Below are positions 33,302 through 41,482 of a DNA stretch of 64,000 bases, piece after piece; position 1 is the stretch's first letter; each line of letters starts with the position of its first letter. The stretch is from Euzebya pacifica (GTDB lineage: Bacteria > Actinomycetota > Nitriliruptoria > Euzebyales > Euzebyaceae): contig NZ_CP031165.1 in the NCBI RefSeq assembly GCF_003344865.1, positions 3,849,910 through 3,913,909 on the forward strand, read 5' to 3'. The translations under genes and the position numbers were made by a program. Below the pieces are notes generated by a model. It saw only the letters and a list, made by a program, of their open reading frames with translations, made no database searches and was not told the origin of the DNA.

Positions 33302-34564
33302 CTACCCTGCCGACCCTGCTTCCTCACCATCGGCCGGGTCGGCCTGGGCGGGGATGTCGGCGGGGATGTCGGCGGGGGTGTCGGCGGGGATGTCAGCCGG
33401 AGTCTCGGCAGGAGTCTCGGCCGGTGCGTCGACCGGTGCGTCGGCCGGGGCGTCGGCCGGGGCGTCGGCCGGGGCCTCGACGGTGTCGTCGGGGGCGGCC
33501 ACGGCGGGCTCGGTACCGGGTTCGGCCGGCGCGAGGGGGTTGCCGTACTCGTCGATCTCACCACGGTCGAGGGCGGCCTGGAAGGCGGCCTGCTCCTCGG
33601 CGAACTGGGTCTCGGACTTGATGTCGATGCGCCAGCGGGTCAGGCGGGCGGCCAGACGGGCGTTCTGGCCCTCGCGGCCGATGGCCAGCGACAGCTGGTA
33701 GTCGGGCACGACGACCAACGCGGTCTGCTCCTCCGGATAGAGGTAGACCTCGCTGACCTTGGCCGGCGACAGCGCGTTGGCGACCAGCTGGGCCGGCTCG
33801 TCAGACCAGGTGACGATGTCGATCTTCTCCTGGTTGAGCGCCTCGACGATCGAACGGACACGGCTGCCGCGGGGACCGACGCAGGCGCCGACCGGGTCGA
33901 CCGCGGCGTCGTTGGTGGCCACGGAGATCTTGGTGCGGTACCCGGCCTCGCGGGCAACCGCCTTGATCTCGATGACGCCGGCCTCGATCTCGGGAACCTC
34001 AAGGGCGAACAGGGAGGCGACCAGGTCCGGGTGGGACCGGCTGACGATGATCTGCGGCCCCTTCAGGGACTTGCGGACCTCGGTGACGATGCAGCGCATG
34101 CGGGCACCGTGCTCGTAGCGCTCGGTGGACACCTGCTCGGCGTGGGGCAGCACGGCCTCGGCGTTGCCGAGGTCCAGGACGACGACGCGGTTGTCGTGGA
34201 TCTGGATGGTGCCGGACACGAGGTCACCCGTCTTGCCGGAGTACTCGCCGTAGGTCAGCTCGCGCTCGGCCTCGCGGAGGCGCTGGGTCAGGACCTGCTT
34301 GACGGTCTGGGCGATCATGCGGCCACCGGCGTCGGCGGGGGTGTCGACCCACTCGTCGACGACGTTGCCCTCCTCGTCCAGGCGCTGGGCGAACACCGTG
34401 ACCTCGCCGCTGATGCGGTCGATGACCACGCGGGCTTCCTCGGCCTCGGCGTTGGACCGCTTGTAGGCGTTGGCCAGGGCACCCTCCATCGCCTCGAGCA
34501 CCGTCTCGAACGAGAGGCTCTTCTCACGTGCGATCGCCTCGAGCGCTGGGATCTCTACCTTCAT
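33302..34564 (-). CDS. nusA: Transcription termination/antitermination factor NusA
   Basis: The 420-aa protein has the NusA N-terminal domain (MKVEIPALEAIAREKSLSFE), the S1 domain (GDLVSGTIQIHDNRVVVLDL) and two KH domains with the conserved ACVGPRGSRVRSIVEALNQE. It lacks the acidic repeats of E. coli NusA. Instead it ends in about 75 residues of Pro/Ala/Asp/Thr repeats of 4-residue period (PADAPADAP...). GAAGGA lies 8 bases before the ATG. It follows rimP in the usual order. The ylxR gene that normally lies between nusA and infB is absent. Confidence 0.97.
   Translation of the reverse strand: MKVEIPALEAIAREKSLSFETVLEAMEGALANAYKRSNAEAEEARVVIDRISGEVTVFAQRLDEEGNVVDEWVDTPADAGGRMIAQTVKQVLTQRLREAERELTYGEYSGKTGDLVSGTIQIHDNRVVVLDLGNAEAVLPHAEQVSTERYEHGARMRCIVTEVRKSLKGPQIIVSRSHPDLVASLFALEVPEIEAGVIEIKAVAREAGYRTKISVATNDAAVDPVGACVGPRGSRVRSIVEALNQEKIDIVTWSDEPAQLVANALSPAKVSEVYLYPEEQTALVVVPDYQLSLAIGREGQNARLAARLTRWRIDIKSETQFAEEQAAFQAALDRGEIDEYGNPLAPAEPGTEPAVAAPDDTVEAPADAPADAPADAPVDAPAETPAETPADIPADTPADIPADIPAQADPADGEEAGSAG
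33350..33477 (-). repeat. 12-bp tandem repeats in the 3' end of nusA
   Basis: Two runs of 12-bp units are visible: GGGATGTCGGCG-type units at about 33350-33400 and GCGTCGGCCGGG-type units at about 33430-33475. They encode the 4-residue PAD(A/I/T) period of the NusA tail and keep the frame. Copy number is likely to vary between strains. Confidence 0.8.
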
Positions 34565-34607
34565 CGCGGCTGTCCTTCCGATGTCTCTTCGTCCCTCACC
34601 ACCAGGC

Positions 34608-35066
34608 TCACCAAGGGAGCTGCTGTGTGGCCTTCATGATGCGGTCGTAGCTGATCTCGTGGGTGTCGCCGGCCTTGTCGCGAACGACGACGGCCTCGGG
34701 CGTGGTGGAGGCGATCTCGCCGACCACCTCGTCCGACTGGTCCTCGTCCCCGTGCACGACCTTGACCAGACGTCCCTCGACACGGTCGAAGTCGCGCTGC
34801 GTGCGCAGCGGCCAGTCGGTGCCGGGGGAGGTGACCTCGAGGGTGTAGCGGTCCTTGATCGGGTCGTGGTCGTCCAGCAGCCGGGCGAGTCGCTTCGACA
34901 GCTTCTGGCAGGTACCGACGTCCACGCCGCCCTTGCGGTCCACGATGACGCGGATGCGCGTGCGGCCGCCGCCGCCCTTCACCTCGACGTCGACCAGGTC
35001 CAGCTCTGCCTCGTCGGCGAGCGGCCGTGCGAGCTCGTCGATGGTGTCGATCAGCGTCGCGGCCAT
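34608..35066 (-). CDS. rimP: Ribosome maturation factor RimP
   Basis: The 152-aa protein has the RimP pattern: DEARPLADEAELDLVDVEVK-like N-terminus, then IRVIVDRKGGVDVGTCQKLS, DRYTLEVTSPGTDWPLRTQR and DFDRVEGRLVKV. It is needed for 30S assembly. It starts the rimP-nusA-infB cluster, with nusA 43 bp downstream. The start is ATG 35066. Its promoter must lie in the 424-bp gap that also carries the 17-bp repeat cluster. Confidence 0.96.
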   Translation of the reverse strand: MAATLIDTIDELARPLADEAELDLVDVEVKGGGGRTRIRVIVDRKGGVDVGTCQKLSKRLARLLDDHDPIKDRYTLEVTSPGTDWPLRTQRDFDRVEGRLVKVVHGDEDQSDEVVGEIASTTPEAVVVRDKAGDTHEISYDRIMKATQQLPW

Positions 35067-35268
35067 CGGGTGCTCCTTCGGGTGGGGTGGGTCGAGTCTG
35101 CAGTGGAGAACAAAAGAAGCGGGCGCAAGCGCCCACTTCGTGCCACCCGGTCAGTTGTCCAACACACATCGCGGCGTGCCGGCCAGCCGCCGGTGCGGCA
35201 GGCAACTCAACAGCGTAGCAGCACCCTTTGCCCTTGCCGTGGGAAGCCTTCCGCTTGCTGCGCCCCAC

Positions 35269-35403
35269 CGGATGGAATCGTCCCCACTTGGAGGGGATCA
35301 AACGGTCGTCTGGGGTCGATTCCATCCGCGCGGCCGCGCGAGTCCAGCGTTTCGGCATCAGGCCGGGGTGGATTCCATCCGGCGACGGGGTCGATTCCGT
35401 CGG
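35269..35403. promoter_or_regulatory. Four copies of a 17-bp element upstream of the PucR-type gene (and of rimP)
   Basis: The element GGGGTCGATTCCATCCG occurs at 35312-35328 (exact) and 35365-35381 (one mismatch). A copy at 35387-35403 has two mismatches, and an inverted copy at 35269-35285 has one. Centres of the last two plus-strand copies are 22 bp apart, about two helical turns. The cluster lies in the 424-bp non-coding gap between rimP (minus) and the PucR-type gene (plus), which looks like a multi-site operator. The rest of the gap holds no gene that I can support. Confidence 0.8.
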
Positions 35404-35490
35404 GGTGGGGGACAACGCGAAACCCGGCGGGTCGGAAAGCGGTTACCCTACGTGTGCCGTTCCCCCGGAACCCACGGATCCCGCCGACCG

Positions 35491-36495
35491 ATGAGTCCTC
35501 CATTCGACCGACAGGCCGAGGACCAGCCGTCCTCCCTCGGCTCCATCGACGTGGACAGCGACGGGCTGGCCCTCGACGAGGCCACCCCCGACGCGATCGT
35601 CCTGGACGAACCCGCCGCGGACGAGCCCGCACCGGCGTCGCGACAGGACCGGGTGCGCCGCACCGTGGAGCGCATCCAGCGCCTGCACGAACGTGACGTC
35701 CGCACCTTGTTGCTGGGCGACCGCGAGTCCCGCCACCAGTCCGCTGCCGACCTGGTCGACGACAACGCCTACCCGGCCGGGGCACCGGTGACCGCCGTCG
35801 TGGTCATGGCCGGGGCGGTCGAGGGCCATGCCAGCGGGCTGACCGCCGACCTCATCCTCCGGGTACTGCGACGCGCCGTCCGCAGTACGGACCGAGCCGG
35901 GGTCCTGCACCTCCCCCGACGCACCCATGGGGTGCTGCTCGTGCCGGCGCTTCCGTTGGGGTCGGAGGAGTCCGGCAGCGGGGTGGCCCGACAGCTGCTG
36001 GAGGAGGCGACGGCACGCTGGGCAGAGGCCGGTGCCATCGGGGACCCGCCCTCGGTCGGGGTCGGCGCCAGCCGCCGCAACCTCAGCTGTGCGGTGTACT
36101 CCTACCGGCAGGCCATCGGGGCCGCCCGCATCGCGGGGACCATGCCGGAGTACGCCCCCCTCGCCTCGTGGCAGGACCTCGGCGTGTTCGGGATGTTGTC
36201 CAGCCTGGGTCCTGACCAGCTGTCGGCGATGGTGCCCAAGTCGATCCGAACGCTGCAGGCCATCGAGGACGGTGTGCTGCTGGACACCCTCGAGGCGTTC
36301 CTGGACAACAGCGGACAGGTCAAGGCCACGGCCTCGACGCTGTACCTGCACCGTGCGTCGCTGTACCAGCGCATCCGACGGATAGAGGAGATCACGGGCA
36401 CGAGGCTCGACGACGGGCAGGTCCGCCTGCACCTCCACCTCGGACTCAAGGCGGCACGGATGCTGCGGGCGCTCGCCCACCACCCGCATTCCTGA
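35491..36495 (+). CDS. PucR/CdaR-type transcriptional regulator
   Basis: The 334-aa protein has a Pro/Asp/Glu-rich N-terminus (1-50), a middle region (about 60-260) with a GGDEF-fold-like pattern seen in this regulator class, and a C-terminal PucR helix-turn-helix (HTH_30). The last reads LEAFLDNSGQVKATASTLYL then HRASLYQRIRRIEEITG. Members usually respond to purine, sugar-acid or amino-acid metabolites. The ATG at 35491 has no clear Shine-Dalgarno; an in-frame GTG at 35452 is an alternative. The four 17-bp elements upstream may be its own sites. The next gene is the M14 carboxypeptidase. Confidence 0.88.
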   Translation: MSPPFDRQAEDQPSSLGSIDVDSDGLALDEATPDAIVLDEPAADEPAPASRQDRVRRTVERIQRLHERDVRTLLLGDRESRHQSAADLVDDNAYPAGAPVTAVVVMAGAVEGHASGLTADLILRVLRRAVRSTDRAGVLHLPRRTHGVLLVPALPLGSEESGSGVARQLLEEATARWAEAGAIGDPPSVGVGASRRNLSCAVYSYRQAIGAARIAGTMPEYAPLASWQDLGVFGMLSSLGPDQLSAMVPKSIRTLQAIEDGVLLDTLEAFLDNSGQVKATASTLYLHRASLYQRIRRIEEITGTRLDDGQVRLHLHLGLKAARMLRALAHHPHS

Positions 36496-36671
36496 ACCTC
36501 GTTCGAACACCAGGTCGTGTCGGTGGTCCGCAGGACGCGACCTCGTGCTGATACCGGTCCATCGGGGGCCCTTCTAGCGTCAACCTTGCGTTCACTCCCG
36601 CCCTCTTATCGGGATGTGGAAGGCGCCGCGGTCGCGCAACGCGACCGTCCCGTCGTTGAAGGAGTCAAGCC

Positions 36672-39600
36672 ATGCCGTTGTCCTCTGTCCGCACACGGTT
36701 GGTGTCGCGATTCGCGGTACTGATCCCGGTCGCCGCCATGTTGCTGGCGACCCTGCCCCTGGTGGGCGGCGCCGATGCCGACCAGCGGGTCACCGATGAG
36801 TCCGTGACGCAGTTCCTGCTGGTCCACGTGCCCGAGTCCAGCCACATCCAGATGCTGGAGGTGGCGGGATACGACGTCGCCGAGGTCAACGCCGCGGACG
36901 GCGGAGGCTGGGACCTGAGCGTCCTCGCCAGCGACGGACAGGCCGAGGCCCTGCCCGGGTTCGCACGGATCCTGGACAGCGCACCTGCCCCGACCCTGGA
37001 GGACCTGCAGGACGACCTGTTCGGCAACGTGCTCGTCGAGCCGGAGGAGATGCAGCAGCGCGTCGTCGCCGAGGCGCAGATGGCCGAGTTCGCCGAGAGC
37101 AGCCCCTCCCCCGCCCCGGTCGTGGAGGACCGCTACATCGACGTGCTCCGCGCCGACTGGTTCGCCAACAGCGTCGGCATCTTCATCTCGGTGGAGGCCC
37201 ACTCCGAGGAGGGTGAGGACGACATCCTGACCGTCACCGCCAACGGTGAGGAGTTCCCGATGTCGCGATTCCGCGACGCCGGGCAGTACATGTACCACCG
37301 CTTCAGCTCGCCCGAGCGCGTCGTGTCCCCGCCGACCCAGGTGACCGTCAGCAACGACGACGGCGAGTCCACGACCGTTCCGACCCGTGAGTGGACCTCC
37401 GGCTCGGTCTCGCCGTTCCCGGCTGGCTTCGAGTGGGGCTTCACCAACGAGGGGTACATGGACGCCGTCCAGACCACCGAGCAGATCGTCGACATCGCTG
37501 CGAACTACCCGGACATCACCGAGCTGATCGACCTGCCGTACCTCACCAACGGCTATCGCCGGCAGGCCGTCGCCCAGACCTCGGGCGGCAGCGCCAGCGA
37601 GGTCCTCTACCTCCTGAGCAACGCCTACGGCAGCGAGGGCGGCAACGACTGGACGCTGGTCCTGGAGAACCCGGGCACGCCCGACGCCACCACCTCGGTG
37701 GACGTCACCGGCACCACCATCACGGTCACCCTCGCCACCGACGCTGCCGGCACCGCCATCGCCACGGCGGCCGAGGTCGTCGCGGCCCTCAACGCCAACG
37801 CCGCCGTCCAGGCGATGGGTTCGGCACACACCTACCGCGGCAACGAGGGAACCAGCCCGGCCATCGCCGGGACCTACCCCCTCAGCGACCGCCTGAGCGC
37901 ACCCGACACGATCGCGCGCGAACCCGCGCAGGTGAAGGCCATTCGGATCGGTGCGCAGCGGGACGGGACCCGTCCCGGCTTGATGATCTACTGCCAGGAG
38001 CACGCCCGTGAGTGGGTCACCCCGCTGGTCTGCGTCGAGACGGCCCATCGCCTGACCGCCAACTACGGCACCGACGCGGACACAACCCGCCTCGTCGACG
38101 CGCTCGACATCTTCATCGTCCCGACCGTCAACCCCGACGGCACCAACTTCTCGATGTACGACTACAACTTCCAGCGCAAGAGCATGACCAACCACTGCGA
38201 GGCGGACAACTCCGACACCGGTCGCTGGAACTCCATGGGTGTCGACCTGAACCGCAACTACCGCGTCGGCAGTGCCCACGACGGGTACGACGGCGCCAGC
38301 ACGACGTCGTGCACGAGCGGCACCTACGCCGGTCCGGCCGAGGGCAGTGAACCCGAGGCGCAGAACGAGATGTGGCTGGCGGAGACGTTCCCCAACATCG
38401 AGTTCGCGATGAACACCCACTCCCACGGTGGGTACTTCATGTGGGCGCCGGCGTCCTACATCGAGGAGGGTCGCGTCACGCTGCCCCGCCCGACCGCAGG
38501 CATCGAGGCCTACTTCGAGGAGACCGCCGAGGACATCCTCCGCGACATCAAGTCCTTCCGCGGCACGGTGATCGAGCCCGGTCGTGCCGGCCCCGTCATC
38601 GACGTCCTGTACTCCGCCGCCGGCAACTCCGCCGACGACCACTACTACGAGTACGTCGACGAGGAGACCGAGGTCGGTCGTGACCCCGACATCTTCGCGT
38701 TCAACTTCGAGGTCGGTGCGCGCATCTACGACCCGGTCGACGACTCCTGGGACAGCACCGGCTTCCAGCCGGACTTCGCTTCCGAGGGCTTCTACCAGGC
38801 CATGGAGTTCGCCAACGGCATGTACGGCCTGCTGGAGGTCGTCGAGGCGTTCGGTGAGGACACCCAGGCGCCGGTCACCTCGACCAACATCGCCGACACC
38901 GAGTGGTTCGAGGAGCCCGTCGACGTCACCTTCGACTCCGACGAGCCGGCCACCATCCACTACACGACCGACGGCAGCGTGCCCACCCTCGACTCACCGG
39001 TGATCGAGCGTCGCTACATCCGTGACATCCCGGAGCCGTTGACCATCAGCGAGCAGACGGTCCTGCGTTGGATCGCCGTGGACGCCTCGGGCAACCAGTC
39101 CCGCCCGCAGCAGGTCACCGTTCGCTTCGAGCCCCCGCCCGCTCCGGGCCCCGGCCCGGGTCCGGGCCCGGTCACCCCGACCGAGGAACCCACCGAGGAG
39201 CCGACCGAGGGTCCCGACCGGGTCCTGTCCGTCACCCCCGGCGGCGTCGACGAGGCCGACCCGACCGACCTGTCCATCGAGATGTCGCAGCTGACCAACC
39301 CCAGCACCCGGGCGTTCGCCCAGGCCGCTGACAGCGCGATCATCGCCTCCGACACCGTCTTCGCCGACGCGTTGGCATCCGGCACGCTGCAGACCGACGG
39401 CCGTTCCCTGCTGCTCAACGAGGCCGACGAGCTGGAGTCCGCGGTCCTCGCGGAGCTGCAGCGGCTGGGGGTCGAGGAGGTCATCGTCCTCGGTGGCACC
39501 GCGGCCATCAGCGAGGCCGTCACCGACGCGCTGGAGGCGGAGGGCTTCTCCGTCACCCGCATCGCCGGTGAGACCCGTACCGAGACGGCGACCGCGATCG

Positions 39601-40196
39601 CCGAGTCCGCTGCCGACACCGACGGGCTGCTGCTGGCCCGTGCCTACCCGCTGGACGGGTCGAGCGACGCCACCCAGGCGTTCGCCGACTCCCTGGCTGC
39701 CGGTGGCTGGGCGGCGCAGGCCGGAACCGGCCTGCTGCTGACCCAGTCCGAGGAGCTGAACGACTCGGCGGCGACCTACCTCTCGTCCTCGTCGGCATCC
39801 GACGTCACCGCCATCGGTGGCTCCGCAGCGATCGCCGACGTCGTCCTGGACGCCGTCGAGGCGCTCGACCTGGGCACCAACAGGGTCCAGGGAGCCAACC
39901 GGTTCGCGACCGCGGTGGCGATCGCCGAGGCCCGTGGCTTCGACGAGGGCAACCCGGCCGAGCGTGTGATCGTGGTCGAGGGACAGTCGGCGATGTCGTG
40001 GGTGGCGGGCTTCACCGCTGCTGCCCTGTCGGCCTCCACCGACGCCCCGATCCTGCTGGCCAACGGCGATGACCTGCCGACGGAGACCATGTCCTTCCTC
40101 GAGTCGGCGTTCGCGCCGGCCGAGTCGGGCACCGTCGTTGTCTGCCTGGCCGAACAGGCGGCCTGTGACGCCGCCGAGGCCGTCATGGAGTCCTAG
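36672..40196 (+). CDS. Secreted M14 zinc carboxypeptidase with chitobiase-like domain and CWB2 wall anchor
   Basis: The 1174-aa protein has a signal peptide (RFAVLIPVAAMLLATLPLVG). The N-terminal 410 residues precede or embed an M14 domain whose zinc ligands are H444 and E447 (CQEHAREW) and H583 (NTHSHGG). NRNY matches the substrate-binding Asn-Arg motif, and E680 (NFEVGARI) is the catalytic Glu. A chitobiase/hexosaminidase C-terminal-type domain follows (about 735-815: IHYTTDGSVPTLDSP), then a Pro/Gly linker and three CWB2 repeats (about 855-1174). An AAGGAG Shine-Dalgarno lies 7 bases before the ATG. It probably trims peptides at the cell surface. An insert of about 80 aa between 320 and 410 is rich in Thr/Ala. 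Confidence 0.93.
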   Translation: MPLSSVRTRLVSRFAVLIPVAAMLLATLPLVGGADADQRVTDESVTQFLLVHVPESSHIQMLEVAGYDVAEVNAADGGGWDLSVLASDGQAEALPGFARILDSAPAPTLEDLQDDLFGNVLVEPEEMQQRVVAEAQMAEFAESSPSPAPVVEDRYIDVLRADWFANSVGIFISVEAHSEEGEDDILTVTANGEEFPMSRFRDAGQYMYHRFSSPERVVSPPTQVTVSNDDGESTTVPTREWTSGSVSPFPAGFEWGFTNEGYMDAVQTTEQIVDIAANYPDITELIDLPYLTNGYRRQAVAQTSGGSASEVLYLLSNAYGSEGGNDWTLVLENPGTPDATTSVDVTGTTITVTLATDAAGTAIATAAEVVAALNANAAVQAMGSAHTYRGNEGTSPAIAGTYPLSDRLSAPDTIAREPAQVKAIRIGAQRDGTRPGLMIYCQEHAREWVTPLVCVETAHRLTANYGTDADTTRLVDALDIFIVPTVNPDGTNFSMYDYNFQRKSMTNHCEADNSDTGRWNSMGVDLNRNYRVGSAHDGYDGASTTSCTSGTYAGPAEGSEPEAQNEMWLAETFPNIEFAMNTHSHGGYFMWAPASYIEEGRVTLPRPTAGIEAYFEETAEDILRDIKSFRGTVIEPGRAGPVIDVLYSAAGNSADDHYYEYVDEETEVGRDPDIFAFNFEVGARIYDPVDDSWDSTGFQPDFASEGFYQAMEFANGMYGLLEVVEAFGEDTQAPVTSTNIADTEWFEEPVDVTFDSDEPATIHYTTDGSVPTLDSPVIERRYIRDIPEPLTISEQTVLRWIAVDASGNQSRPQQVTVRFEPPPAPGPGPGPGPVTPTEEPTEEPTEGPDRVLSVTPGGVDEADPTDLSIEMSQLTNPSTRAFAQAADSAIIASDTVFADALASGTLQTDGRSLLLNEADELESAVLAELQRLGVEEVIVLGGTAAISEAVTDALEAEGFSVTRIAGETRTETATAIAESAADTDGLLLARAYPLDGSSDATQAFADSLAAGGWAAQAGTGLLLTQSEELNDSAATYLSSSSASDVTAIGGSAAIADVVLDAVEALDLGTNRVQGANRFATAVAIAEARGFDEGNPAERVIVVEGQSAMSWVAGFTAAALSASTDAPILLANGDDLPTETMSFLESAFAPAESGTVVVCLAEQAACDAAEAVMES

Positions 40197-40216
40197 CCCC
40201 TCCTGACGGTCAACCG

Positions 40217-40257
40217 CGACGGTCGTCGGCATTGCACCGGCGGCCGTCGCTGCTTTT
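40217..40257 (+). terminator. Rho-independent terminator of the M14 gene
   Basis: CGACGGTCGTCGG (40217-40229) pairs with CCGGCGGCCGTCG (40237-40249) over 13 bp, including two G-U pairs, with a 7-base loop. It is followed by CTGCTTTT (T run at 40254-40257). It starts 21 bp after the stop codon. Confidence 0.82.
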
Positions 40258-40318
40258 CGGGGCTGCGCGCCGGGCCCGCTTCGGGGGCTGCGTTCCGGGT
40301 CTGCGTCCGGAGACTGGG

Positions 40319-41389
40319 TCAGCCCGCGTCGGGGCGGCGGCGCTCGTGGGTCGGGCGCCCGTTGTCGGCGTGCAGGCGGTCCAGGTCCTCCCGGGCACCG
40401 ATCAGGACCAGCACGTCGCCCGCACCCAACGGCACCACCGGGTCGGGACGCGTGCTCAGCCCCTCGACCCCGGCCCGACGGATGGCGACGACGTTGATGC
40501 CGTAGGTGTCGCGCAGGCGAGCGGTGGCCAGCGTGAGCCCGACGACGGGGGCGTCCTCGCGGAGCTCGATCTCCTCCAGGACGATGTCGACGTCGGAGGC
40601 GTGGGTGACGACGTCGAGGAAGTCCACCACCGAGGGCTTGGTCAGCAGCGCCGCGATGCGGTGCCCGCCGATCTCGCTCGGGGAGATGACGCGGTCGGCG
40701 CCGGCGGCGTGGGCCTTGGAGGTGTTGCGCGCGTCCTTCAGCCGGACGACGACGAACAGGTCGGGCCGCACGAGCTTCGCCGTCAGGGCGATGAGCACGT
40801 TCTCCGCGTCGTCCTCGGTGACCGCGGCGACCCCGTACGCACGGCGGATGCCGGCTTCCTCCAGCACCGACTCCTCCGAGGCGTTGCCGACCAGGTGGGG
40901 CAGCCCGCGTTCGGCGGCGAAGTGCAGCCGTTCGGGATCGATGTCGATCACCACCTGCTGGGTGTGGTCGCGGCTGAGGTCGTCGGCGACCTGCCGCCCC
41001 ACACGGCCGAAGCCACAGACGATCATGTGCTGGTCGAGGGCGTCGAGCTGGCGGTTCATGCGGCGTCTCCCGACGAGGTCGAGGAGGTGTCCCTCGACCA
41101 GGAACTCGATGACGTTGACGGTGAGGAACGTGAAGCTGCCCACACCCAGCACGATGATCGCGCTGATGATGCCCCGCCCCACCTGGTCGAGCTCGACGAT
41201 CTCGGTGAAGCCGACGGCGAAGACGGTGATGACGACGAAGTAGATGGCATCGGCGGCGGTGGCGTCCTGCGTGGCCATCAGCGCGATGACGCCGGCCACG
41301 GACACCGTGACGAACAGCCCGAGCGCGAAGAACAAGCGCCGGGTGACGGGTAGGCGACCGACGCTGAAGTCGGTTCGGGGTGGGCTCAC
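40319..41389 (-). CDS. Two-helix potassium channel with RCK (TrkA-N/TrkA-C) domains
   Basis: The 356-aa protein has two membrane helices (about 19-40 and 70-100) with a pore loop between them, then a TrkA-N domain (HMIVCGFGRVGRQVADDLSR) with the GxGxxG nucleotide motif. A TrkA-C domain lies at about 265-345. This is the MthK-type layout of a ligand-gated K+ channel. The selectivity filter reads TVFAVGFTE in place of the usual TVGYG; VGF variants are known in this class but the preceding Ala and following Thr are unusual. The gene is single and convergent with the M14 gene. Confidence 0.92.
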   Translation of the reverse strand: MSPPRTDFSVGRLPVTRRLFFALGLFVTVSVAGVIALMATQDATAADAIYFVVITVFAVGFTEIVELDQVGRGIISAIIVLGVGSFTFLTVNVIEFLVEGHLLDLVGRRRMNRQLDALDQHMIVCGFGRVGRQVADDLSRDHTQQVVIDIDPERLHFAAERGLPHLVGNASEESVLEEAGIRRAYGVAAVTEDDAENVLIALTAKLVRPDLFVVVRLKDARNTSKAHAAGADRVISPSEIGGHRIAALLTKPSVVDFLDVVTHASDVDIVLEEIELREDAPVVGLTLATARLRDTYGINVVAIRRAGVEGLSTRPDPVVPLGAGDVLVLIGAREDLDRLHADNGRPTHERRRPDAG

Positions 41390-41482
41390 CCGGAGGATGC
41401 TACGGGCCGGTTGCCTCCACAGGAGTGAGGCGACGGGCCGGCCACCCCCCAGCGGCCGACCCGTCGCACGTCTGGTCCGCGG

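Noticed and set aside
35312-35403. tRNA-like T-loop strings (GTCGATTCC)
   Set aside because: The string repeats as part of a 17-bp element, and no acceptor stem or anticodon arm can be folded around any copy.
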